Assembly (NCBI GenBank): GCA_900313295.1
Contig: OMQS01000128.1
Coordinates: 1-22,654, forward strand
Origin: an uncultured Eubacteriales bacterium
Lineage (GTDB): Bacteria > Bacillota > Clostridia > Oscillospirales > Oscillospiraceae
Reading direction: 5' to 3'
Length of the DNA stretch: 22,654 nt
The notes under the pieces were generated by a model. It ran no database searches. It was not told where the DNA came from and worked only from the letters and a program-made list of their open reading frames with translations. Numbering within the stretch: the first letter of the stretch is position 1; each line of letters begins with the position of its first letter. Shown one piece after another: positions 15,796-22,307 of the stretch. The position numbers and the translations under genes were made by a program.

Positions 15796-15824
15796 TTGTA
15801 TTTTTCTTTGCGGGATGGTATACT
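15796..15824 (+). promoter_or_regulatory. Vegetative-type promoter of the asp23-nusB unit
   Basis: An extended -10 TGGTATACT (15816-15824) has TTGTAT (15796-15801) 17 bases upstream. A better TTGACA (15774-15779) overlaps the end of spoIIIAH but pairs only with TGTATT (15797-15802), so a second overlapping promoter is possible. This lets asp23 and nusB be expressed in growing cells, apart from spoIIIA. Confidence 0.65.
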
Positions 15825-15870
15825 TTTAAAGAATAGAAAGTATGAATTCTTTGCAAGGAGCGCTAATTCT

Positions 15871-16230
15871 ATGGCTGAAAATAAAGAGTATATCACCCAA
15901 CAGGAGGATGCCGGCGCCATCCAGATCTCCGAGGATGTGGTGGCCTCCATCGCAACGGCGGCTGCGCTGGAAACCGAAGGCGTCAGCGCCATGCTGAACG
16001 CAGCCGGCGGCGACCTCAAGCCCGCCCGCAAGATGGCCGCCAAAGGCGTTGTCATCGAGCCGGAGGAGGACGGTCTTTCCATCACGCTGTATGTCATGAT
16101 CCGCTTCGGCTTTGCCATGGCGGAGGTGGCCGGCAAGGTGCAGAAGGCTGTTCTGGCCGCGCTACACGACATGACCGGCTTCAACATTCACGCCGTGAAT
16201 GTGATGATCGGCGGCATTTGCTTTGACTGA
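15871..16230 (+). CDS. Asp23/Gls24 family envelope stress protein
   Basis: A 119-residue Asp23/Gls24 protein. The conserved beginning GAIQISEDVVASIATAAALE is followed by EGVSAM, then VVIEPEEDGLSITLYVMIRFG, and the amphipathic VQKAVLAALHDMTGF with VNVMIGGICFD at the end. Members lie at the membrane or in the cytoplasm and are linked to alkaline or envelope stress and to fatty acid kinase, but their activity is unknown. I chose the ATG at 15871, preceded by AAGGAG (15855-15860). In Firmicutes an Asp23 gene (yqhY) is commonly found just upstream of nusB, as here, so the context supports the family. Confidence 0.93.
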   Translation: MAENKEYITQQEDAGAIQISEDVVASIATAAALETEGVSAMLNAAGGDLKPARKMAAKGVVIEPEEDGLSITLYVMIRFGFAMAEVAGKVQKAVLAALHDMTGFNIHAVNVMIGGICFD

Positions 16231-16269
16231 TCCCGACAGAAAGAGAAAAGAGAAAAGGATAAAATCGGT

Positions 16270-16719
16270 ATGACACGAAATACAGCCAGAGAGATCGCCG
16301 TTCATCTTGCCTATGAACTGAGCTTTTCGGATCTTCCCGTGGAGGAGTTTTTGGATCAGCAGCTTTCGGCGGAGACCTTTTCGGAGCTTGCTCCGGAGTA
16401 TTCTCTGTATGAAGAACTGCCCAACGAGAAGCAGATGCTCTACATCCGCCGTCTTGTGAGCGGCGTAAGCGAGCATGCGGCGGAGCTGGACACCTATATT
16501 GAAAAGTATGCAAAGGGTTGGCGCTTTGAGCGCATCAGCCTTGTGGCCTCGGCCATCATGCGCGTGGCTATGTACGAGATCCTCTACATGCCGGACATTC
16601 CCCACGGCGTCGCCATCAACGAGGCGGTGACCATTGCAAAAAAGTATGACGCTCCGGAGGTCGCAAAATTTGTCAACGGCATTCTGGGCAGCTTCCTGCG
16701 GGAAGAGATCAAAGAATAA
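16270..16719 (+). CDS. nusB: Transcription antitermination factor NusB
   Basis: A 149-residue all-helical RNA-binding protein. NusB with NusE (S10) binds boxA in rRNA leaders and keeps RNA polymerase from terminating early. The first helix is TRNTAREIAVHLAYELSFS. The C-terminal half carries RISLVASAIMRVAMYEILYM, PHGVAINEAVTIAKKY and FVNGILGSFLREE, all strongly conserved. Length is usual. The ribosome binding site is a purine run about ten bases before the ATG. Many Firmicutes have folD between nusB and xseA; here it is missing and a terminator takes its place. Confidence 0.95.
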   Translation: MTRNTAREIAVHLAYELSFSDLPVEEFLDQQLSAETFSELAPEYSLYEELPNEKQMLYIRRLVSGVSEHAAELDTYIEKYAKGWRFERISLVASAIMRVAMYEILYMPDIPHGVAINEAVTIAKKYDAPEVAKFVNGILGSFLREEIKE

Positions 16720-16729
16720 GGGCGCATTT

Positions 16730-16760
16730 CAGGCAGGGCAGAAATGCTCTGCCTGTTTTT
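16730..16760 (+). terminator. Intrinsic terminator between nusB and xseA
   Basis: An 11-bp stem, CAGGCAGGGCA (16730-16740) with TGCTCTGCCTG (16745-16755), includes one G-T wobble and is capped by a GAAA tetraloop. A run of five T bases follows. The xseA ribosome binding site begins only five bases after the run, so xseA is reached by read-through or from an internal promoter. Confidence 0.85.
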
Positions 16761-16776
16761 GAGCGGAGGTGAGAAT

Positions 16777-18000
16777 TTGCTGCAGCGCATACTCGCGGTC
16801 AGCGAGGTCAATCAGTTTATCAAGCAGATCATTGAGGATGAGCCTCTTTTAAGCAGCATTCTGGTGCGGGGCGAGATCTCCAACTATAAAGTATATCCCT
16901 CCGGTCACCACTACTTTACTCTGAAGGACGGGCAAAGCGCCCTGCGCTGCGTGATTTTTGCCGGAGCGACCAGATATTTGCGCTTTCGTCCGGAAAACGG
17001 CATGAAGGTGGTGGCCGCCGGTAAAATAAGTGTTTATCCGCGGGACGGCGCCTACCAGCTCTATTGCACCCGATTGGTGTCCGACGGCGTGGGCGACCTG
17101 CATATCGCCTTTGAGCAGCTCAAGCAAAAGCTGTATGCCCAAGGGCTTTTTGCTCCCGAGCACAAGAAGCCCCTGCCGCTCTATCCCCGCTGCATCGCCA
17201 TCATCACAAGTCCCGCCGGCGCGGCGGTACACGACATGATCCGCATTCTCCGCCGGCGGTATCCGCTGAGCAAGGTGGTGCTGCTGCCGGTGCGCGTGCA
17301 GGGCGCCGAGGCTCCGCCGGAGATCGCGGCAGCCATCCGCTACGCAAATCGGCATAAGCTGGCCGACGTGCTCATCGTCGGCCGCGGCGGCGGCTCTATC
17401 GAGGATCTTTGGGCTTTCAACGAGGAGGTCGTTGCGCAGGCCATCTATGACTCTGACATTCCGGTCATTTCCGCCGTCGGTCATGAGCCGGATGTGACCA
17501 TATCCGACCTTGTGGCCGACAGGCGTGCCTCCACGCCGTCCAATGCGGCGGAGATCGTTGTGCCGGATCAGGCAGAGCTGCGGCGCAAGCTGGAAACGCT
17601 TGCTGCCCGCATGATAAAGACACAGCAGCACAAAATAGAGGTATACAGCCACCGTCTGCGGGAGCTGCAGCGCAAGCGTGTGCTGTCCGATCCTATGGCA
17701 TTTTTGCAGGATCGCAGCATGCAGCTGGATCTCACGCAGGAAAAGCTGGTTTCCGCCATGCAGCGCCATCTGGAGCAGAGCACACGCCGGTTTACCCATG
17801 CGGCGGCAGCGCTGGACGCCATGAGCCCGCTGCGCGTGCTGCATAGGGGCTACTGCGTGGCGCAGAAGGAGGACAGGACGATCCTGCGCAGCTCGCAGCA
17901 GGCAGAGGTGGGGGAGCGAGTGACCCTGCACCTGGCAGAAGGCAGCTTGCAGTGCGAAGTTATGAAAAGGGGAGAAGACCATGAAAAAAGCGACCTTTGA
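16777..18000 (+). CDS. xseA: Exodeoxyribonuclease VII large subunit
   Basis: A 407-residue subunit of the single-strand-specific exonuclease VII. It begins with an OB-fold DNA-binding domain (RGEISNYKVYPSGHHYFTLK, residues 31-50). The central catalytic domain includes TSPAGAAVHDM, the family signature VGRGGGSIEDLWAFNEE, and SAVGHEPDVTISDLVADRRA. A long coiled-coil stalk follows and an SSQQAEVGERVTL end piece closes it. I chose TTG at 16777. GGAGGTGA (16765-16772) is correctly spaced before it, while the in-frame ATG at 16744 lies inside the hairpin of the nusB terminator and adds residues foreign to the family. It overlaps xseB by 20 bases. Confidence 0.94.
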   Translation: MLQRILAVSEVNQFIKQIIEDEPLLSSILVRGEISNYKVYPSGHHYFTLKDGQSALRCVIFAGATRYLRFRPENGMKVVAAGKISVYPRDGAYQLYCTRLVSDGVGDLHIAFEQLKQKLYAQGLFAPEHKKPLPLYPRCIAIITSPAGAAVHDMIRILRRRYPLSKVVLLPVRVQGAEAPPEIAAAIRYANRHKLADVLIVGRGGGSIEDLWAFNEEVVAQAIYDSDIPVISAVGHEPDVTISDLVADRRASTPSNAAEIVVPDQAELRRKLETLAARMIKTQQHKIEVYSHRLRELQRKRVLSDPMAFLQDRSMQLDLTQEKLVSAMQRHLEQSTRRFTHAAAALDAMSPLRVLHRGYCVAQKEDRTILRSSQQAEVGERVTLHLAEGSLQCEVMKRGEDHEKSDL

Positions 18001-18217
18001 AGAGAATATGACCCGTCTGGAGGAGATCGTGTCCCTGCTGGAGCAGGGCGACGCCCCCTTGAGCGAATCCCTCGCCCTGTTTTCGGAGGGGAGCAAGCTC
18101 CTGTCCGCCTGCCAGAAGGAGCTTGACACCGCCCGCCAAAAGGTGGTCAAGCTCACAAAAGGGCCGGACGGCGCACCGGTCGAGGACGATTTTACATCCG
18201 AGGAGGACTATATATGA
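17981..18217 (+). CDS. xseB: Exodeoxyribonuclease VII small subunit
   Basis: A 78-residue helical protein. The family pattern FEENMTRLEEIVSLLEQGD, then PLSESLALFSEGSKLL and CQKELDTARQKV, is complete. Several XseB copies wrap the coiled-coil stalk of XseA and are needed for activity. The C-terminal tail is acidic. The gene starts inside xseA, after an AGGGGAGAAG site, and its stop overlaps the ATG of ispA, so all three are coupled. Confidence 0.95.
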   Translation: MKKATFEENMTRLEEIVSLLEQGDAPLSESLALFSEGSKLLSACQKELDTARQKVVKLTKGPDGAPVEDDFTSEEDYI

Positions 18218-19086
18218 ATTACGAGGAGCGCTACAGTGCCTACCAGCAAGCCATCGAAGCCTATTTGGAATCCATTTTTTCCGCTGAGGACAAGCCCTAT
18301 GGCCGGCTGCAGGAATCCATCCGCTACAGTCTGCTGGCCGGCGGCAAACGGATCCGTCCCGTGCTGACGCTGGAGTTTGCCCGTCTGGGCGGCATCGACT
18401 GGCATCTGGCCTTACCCTACGCCTGCGCGCTGGAGCTGGTGCATAATTATTCGCTGATCCACTACGACCTGCCTTGCATGGATAACGACGATCTGCGTCG
18501 GGGCAAGCCCACCAATCACAAGGTCTACGGCGAAACGCTGGCGGTGCTGGCGGGCGATGCCATGCAGCCGGAGGCTTTCCGTCTGATCCTGCAGGCTCGC
18601 GGGCTTTCGGCCGACAACCGCATTGAAGCGGCGCTGATTCTGGCCAAAGCCTGCGGCGCCGAGGGCATGGTGGCCGGACAGGTGTTGGACACGCTGTGCC
18701 ATGTTGACAGCGAGGAAGGGCTAACCACGCTCAACCGCCTGAAGACCGGCGTGATGATCTCCGCGGCAGCAGAGTTAGGCTGCGTCGCCTCCAAAATGCC
18801 CATGTACTGGCGGCAGCAGGCCGTGCTGTACGCCGAGCAGATCGGCCTCGCCTTCCAGATCCGCGACGATATGCTGGACGTGATGGGAGATGAAAACGTG
18901 TTCGGCAAGCCCATCGGCTCGGATAAGGACGAAGGCAAGATCACCTATGTGGATCTCAAGGGCTTGGAGGGCTGCGCCGAGGAAGTGGAGAAATGCACCG
19001 CCGCCGCTAAAGAAGCCATTCGCGACATTCCCGACCATGATTTCCTCTGGGAGCTGGCAGACCGCATGGTAGGCCGGAACAAGTAA
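18214..19086 (+). CDS. ispA: Polyprenyl (farnesyl) diphosphate synthase, IspA type
   Basis: A 290-residue short-chain prenyl transferase that joins isopentenyl and allylic diphosphates into geranyl/farnesyl diphosphate, feeding undecaprenyl and quinone lipid synthesis. GGKRIRPV (43-50), RRGKPTNHK, the second aspartate-rich motif DDMLDVMGD (218-226), and KPIGSDKDEGK are present. The first aspartate-rich motif is unusual: it reads HYDLPCMDND (83-92), where family members have HDDLP. The first aspartate is therefore replaced by tyrosine (Tyr84), while Asp85 and Asp90 remain. Activity may still be kept, since the downstream aspartates are intact. The gene overlaps xseB and is followed by a hairpin terminator and then the OLE RNA. 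Confidence 0.93.
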   Translation: MNYEERYSAYQQAIEAYLESIFSAEDKPYGRLQESIRYSLLAGGKRIRPVLTLEFARLGGIDWHLALPYACALELVHNYSLIHYDLPCMDNDDLRRGKPTNHKVYGETLAVLAGDAMQPEAFRLILQARGLSADNRIEAALILAKACGAEGMVAGQVLDTLCHVDSEEGLTTLNRLKTGVMISAAAELGCVASKMPMYWRQQAVLYAEQIGLAFQIRDDMLDVMGDENVFGKPIGSDKDEGKITYVDLKGLEGCAEEVEKCTAAAKEAIRDIPDHDFLWELADRMVGRNK

Positions 19087-19095
19087 ATCTACCGG

Positions 19096-19140
19096 CAAGA
19101 CCTCCTGCGCTCTGTATGCAGGAGGTCTTGTTTCGTCTTC
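19096..19140 (+). terminator. Hairpin terminator after ispA
   Basis: A perfect 13-bp stem, CAAGACCTCCTGC (19096-19108) with GCAGGAGGTCTTG (19118-19130), has a nine-base loop. The T-rich tail TTTCGTCTTCG is weaker than usual. It would separate the xseA-xseB-ispA unit from the RNA gene that follows. Confidence 0.8.
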
Positions 19141-19161
19141 GTTAGTTTTTGCATAAAACTA

Positions 19162-19190
19162 TTGTATATTTGAATGAAGTGTGATAATAT
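19162..19190 (+). promoter_or_regulatory. Promoter of the OLE RNA gene
   Basis: TTGTAT (19162-19167), 17 bases, then TAATAT (19185-19190) preceded by TGA, an extended -10. An overlapping TGTGATAAT reading is also good. The predicted start, seven to eight bases on, falls at about 19197-19198, exactly where the closing stem of the RNA begins. That agreement supports both calls. Confidence 0.75.
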
Positions 19191-19197
19191 AAGTAAT

Positions 19198-19860
19198 TAC
19201 TGAATGACGGTGCAGTATCCTAGTCAGATCTGCCGTCTTGTAAGAGGGGCCTAAAAATCCCTTAAAGGGCACAACTGTGAAGCCTCTGGTGCTTGCTTCT
19301 TACGCCCAGTTTGGGGTGGGTGCTGGAGGGAGGCGCGGCCAAATACCGCGCCTGCAAGAGTAGGGCGCCTTCCAATGGCATGGAAGACCCGACCCTGCTT
19401 TTGTGGAGACCTGATCTTGTGCGCAGGCGTACTCCCATAGTGGTCAAGCGACCTGTGTACGAATCAGATTGAGAACCTGCAATGCGGTGCTACCCAGCCG
19501 TTTGGCTGCAAACGCTGTGTGCAGAGTAGCCTGCCTTGCGTGGAGCGGGTGGATTAGGGAGCCAAGCGGAAGCGTCCCCGGCCAGGGAAGTTCTCCGATA
19601 TTCCTCTGAAACCCCCTCTGCAAAAGAGGCTAAGAGATGGTCTGACTGCAGTGGAAATCACCTAGGCTGTCCCACAAAGGGCGCCGATGAGGTTGCAGTG
19701 CGGACTAAGTGGCAGTCGGGTATTGCGGCCGGTAACACCGCAGCTCGGGTTTTAATGGGAAACCGCCTGATCGGCAACGAGAGGTAACCCGTGGGGAAAT
19801 CCAACCCGTACCTAAGCCGTAAGATTTATCATCGACGCTGCCGTCATTCAGTACTTTTTT
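19198..19860 (+). ncRNA. ole: OLE RNA (Ornate Large Extremophilic RNA)
   Basis: About 660 bases between ispA and oapA carry no credible protein and look like one large structured RNA. Its ends pair: TACTGAATGACGG (19198-19210) is the exact complement of CCGTCATTCAGTA (19841-19853), a 13-bp closing stem followed by a T-rich tail. Internal hairpins can be seen. AGGCGCGG pairs with CCGCGCCT (19331-19338/19346-19353). An 11-bp helix with two wobbles (19355-19365/19393-19403) encloses CTTCCA/TGGAAG (19369-19374/19381-19386). CCTCT pairs with AGAGG (19615-19619/19625-19629). Size and placement between ispA and oapA-dxs are those of OLE RNA, a class of about 600 bases known from extremophilic and anaerobic Firmicutes (Rfam RF01071). 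In B. halodurans it forms a membrane ribonucleoprotein with OapA, tied to ethanol, cold and magnesium stress. Base-by-base match to the consensus was not possible. Confidence 0.9.
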
Positions 19861-19887
19861 ATAATTTTTTTAAGTGAGGGATCACTG

Positions 19888-20433
19888 TTGGCTGACCACG
19901 ATAAAAGCAAGAAAACAAGGGATCATTGGCCGCTGCGCGTTTTTCTGATCGCAGTTTCTCTCTCCGCCGTAATGAGCTTTTGCTCATCTGCGGCGCTGGA
20001 GGACAGCGGTATATGGATCCCCATTTTGGTTTTGGCTATTTTCATCGCGTTGGGCATCGTGTTCGATATGATCGGCGTGGCCGTCACGGCGGCTGACCCG
20101 AAGCCCTTTCATTCCATGGCGGCTCACGGGGAAAAAGGCGGTCGGGAGGCCATTCGGCTGCTGAACATGTCCAATAAGGTCTCCTCGCTGTGCAATGACG
20201 TGGTGGGCGACATCTGCGGCATCGTCAGCGGCTCCACCGCGGCGGTCATCGTCACGGAGCTGCAGCGCAGCTTTTCCACCACCACGATCCTCATTTCCAT
20301 CGGCACCACGGCGCTTATATCCGGTCTCACCATCGGCGGAAAGGCTCTGTTTAAGCGCGTCGCCATTGAGGACAGCACCAAGGTGGTGTACCGTGTCGCC
20401 CGTATTATGAATGCGTTACATCTGTTCCGCTGA
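19888..20433 (+). CDS. oapA: OLE RNA-associated membrane protein OapA
   Basis: A 181-residue integral membrane protein with four likely helices: about 17-36 (RVFLIAVSLSAVMSFCSSAA), 42-66, 106-124 and 132-152. Conserved-looking parts are FDMIGVAVTAADPKPFHSMA (59-78), where charged residues lie in or near a helix, and NKVSSLCNDVVGDICGIVSG (96-115). Basic residues cluster at the N-terminus, in the loop and in the C-terminal part (KALFKRV, YRVARI), suitable for RNA contact at the membrane. Size, topology and position directly after the RNA and before dxs identify OapA, the protein that anchors OLE RNA to membranes in B. halodurans. The start is TTG at 19888 with GAGGG seven bases upstream. Function here is inferred from the family. 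Confidence 0.9.
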   Translation: MADHDKSKKTRDHWPLRVFLIAVSLSAVMSFCSSAALEDSGIWIPILVLAIFIALGIVFDMIGVAVTAADPKPFHSMAAHGEKGGREAIRLLNMSNKVSSLCNDVVGDICGIVSGSTAAVIVTELQRSFSTTTILISIGTTALISGLTIGGKALFKRVAIEDSTKVVYRVARIMNALHLFR

Positions 20434-20447
20434 CGGAGGAGTTTGCG

Positions 20448-22307
20448 TTGATTTTAGAAAAGATCCGAGATCCGGAAGATATAAAAAAACTGAATGACGA
20501 GCAGGTGGAGCAGCTCTGTCGGGAGCTGCGGGCGTTCCTCATCCGGAGCGTGGCCAAGACCGGCGGACACTTGGCGTCCAATCTGGGCGTGGTGGAGCTG
20601 ACAGTAGCCATCCATCGGGTGTTTGACACGGCCAGGGATCGCCTGGTCTTTGACGTAGGGCACCAGTGCTATTCCCATAAAATATTAACCGGTCGGCAGT
20701 CGCTTTTTCACACTTTGCGGCAGTTGGGCGGTCTTTCCGGCTTTCCGAAGCCTTATGAAAGTGTGCACGATGCCTTTGTGGCCGGCCACGCCTCCAATTC
20801 CGTGTCGGTGGCTCTGGGCATGGCGCACGCCAGAACGCTGCTGGGGCAAAACTACAATGTTTTGGCGCTTATCGGCGACGGAGCCATGACCGGCGGCCTC
20901 AGCTTTGAAGGACTTAATGATGCCGGAGCCTCCGGCGAGCCGATGATCGTCATTCTCAATGACAACGGCATGTCCATCGAGGCGAATGTGGGCGGGCTTA
21001 GCCGCCACCTTTCTCGGATCCGCTCCGAGGAGGGGTATAATAATTTCAAAAAATGGTATAAAGAAAAGCTGCAGGGGGATTCTCCCGCCAAGCAGAATCT
21101 TTATAAGGTCAGCTCTCATGTGAAGCACTGGCTCAAGAGCAATCTGCTGCCGGAGAGCACCATGTTTGAAAAAATGGGCTTTTCCTACATGGGACCTGTG
21201 GACGGCCACGACGTGCAGAAGCTGACGCAGATGCTCACTTGGGCGAAGCAAAAAAACGAGCCGGTACTGCTCCATGTGCTCACGGAGAAGGGCAGGGGCT
21301 ACCCCTTTGCGCAGCAGGAGCCGGAGCGCTTCCACGGCACGCCGCCCTTCGACGCCGCCACCGGAAAGCCTTTGCGGGAGCCGTCCCGTTCGTTCTCCGA
21401 TGCTTTTGGGGAGGAACTGCTTGCTCTGGCCAAGCAGGATGAACGTATCTGTGCCATCACGGCCGCTATGACCTCCGGCACCGGCCTGTCCGCCTTTGCC
21501 AAGGAGCTGCCGAGCCGCTTCTTTGACGTGGGCATTGCGGAGGGGCACGCTGTGGCTATGGCCGGCGGCATGGCCAAGCAGGGTCTGATCCCTGTTTTCG
21601 CCGTGTATTCCAGCTTTCTCCAGCGCGGCTTTGACATGCTCATCCACGACATTTCTCTCGACCGTCTTCACGCCGTTTTCTGCGTAGATCGCGCGGGTCT
21701 TGTGGGGGCAGACGGGCAGACGCATCACGGCTGCTTTGATATAGGTTTCCTGTCGGCCATACCGGACATGGCCGTGCTGTGCCCCGCCAGTTTCAGCGAG
21801 CTGCGAAGTATGCTTCGGTATGCCATTTATAATACAGCAGGCCCTGTCGCCGTTCGATACCCGCGGGGCGGTGAGCAGGCATATACCGCTTGCAGCGATC
21901 CTGTATGCTTTCTGCAGCTGCGCGATGGGACGGATTTTACCATTATATCTTATGGCATTCTGATTAACGAAGCCCTTCGGGCGGCGGAACTGCTGGCAGA
22001 AAAGGGCATTTCCGCCCGTGTCATCAAGCTCAACCGTATTTCTCCCCTGCGGGAGGATGAGGTGGCTCAAATGCTGGGCGGTGCCAAGCGTTTGCTGGTG
22101 CTGGAAGATTGCATTGCCGCCGGCTGTGTGGGCGAAAAAATAGCCTGCCTGGCAGCGCAGACGGGCAGTACGCCGGACAAGCTGCTCCTGAAAAACTGCG
22201 GCGCCCGTCTGCCGAATGAGGGCAGCGTGGAGCAGCTCTATCACGCATTGGGTTTGGATGCCGCCTCGGTGGCCGCATCCATTGAGGAGGTGCTCCATGA
22301 GCAATAA
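20448..22307 (+). CDS. dxs: 1-deoxy-D-xylulose-5-phosphate synthase
   Basis: A 619-residue thiamine-diphosphate enzyme that joins pyruvate and glyceraldehyde-3-phosphate, the first step of the MEP isoprenoid pathway. Visible are GHLASNLGVVELTVAIH, the DVGHQCYSHKILTGR segment, the cofactor motif GDGAMTGG (Asp144) with NDNGMSIEANVGGLSRHL, and in the second half DVGIAEGHAV, DRAGLVGADGQTHHG and RYPRGG. Length is normal. The start is TTG at 20448, seven bases after GGAGGA (20435-20440). With ispA upstream, two isoprenoid genes flank the OLE-OapA pair, as in other OLE-bearing genomes. The 3' end overlaps the next gene. Confidence 0.96.
   Translation: MILEKIRDPEDIKKLNDEQVEQLCRELRAFLIRSVAKTGGHLASNLGVVELTVAIHRVFDTARDRLVFDVGHQCYSHKILTGRQSLFHTLRQLGGLSGFPKPYESVHDAFVAGHASNSVSVALGMAHARTLLGQNYNVLALIGDGAMTGGLSFEGLNDAGASGEPMIVILNDNGMSIEANVGGLSRHLSRIRSEEGYNNFKKWYKEKLQGDSPAKQNLYKVSSHVKHWLKSNLLPESTMFEKMGFSYMGPVDGHDVQKLTQMLTWAKQKNEPVLLHVLTEKGRGYPFAQQEPERFHGTPPFDAATGKPLREPSRSFSDAFGEELLALAKQDERICAITAAMTSGTGLSAFAKELPSRFFDVGIAEGHAVAMAGGMAKQGLIPVFAVYSSFLQRGFDMLIHDISLDRLHAVFCVDRAGLVGADGQTHHGCFDIGFLSAIPDMAVLCPASFSELRSMLRYAIYNTAGPVAVRYPRGGEQAYTACSDPVCFLQLRDGTDFTIISYGILINEALRAAELLAEKGISARVIKLNRISPLREDEVAQMLGGAKRLLVLEDCIAAGCVGEKIACLAAQTGSTPDKLLLKNCGARLPNEGSVEQLYHALGLDAASVAASIEEVLHEQ

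Noticed and set aside
15778..15810. Terminator after spoIIIAH
   Set aside because: There is an A-run and a T-run but no real stem between them; I see no hairpin.
16849..18156. A 435-codon open frame on the minus strand opposite xseA
   Set aside because: Antisense shadow; xseA and xseB are clear and coupled on the plus strand.
19536..19787. An 83-codon open frame within the OLE RNA region, and a 61-codon one on the other strand at 19262-19447
   Set aside because: Neither has a ribosome binding site, a known motif or normal composition; both lie inside the closing stem of the structured RNA.
19198..19860. Group I or group II intron as an explanation for the 660-base structured region
   Set aside because: It lies between genes rather than interrupting one. 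No reverse transcriptase or homing endonuclease is present, no GUGYG-type start or domain V is seen, and the ispA-oapA-dxs context fits OLE.
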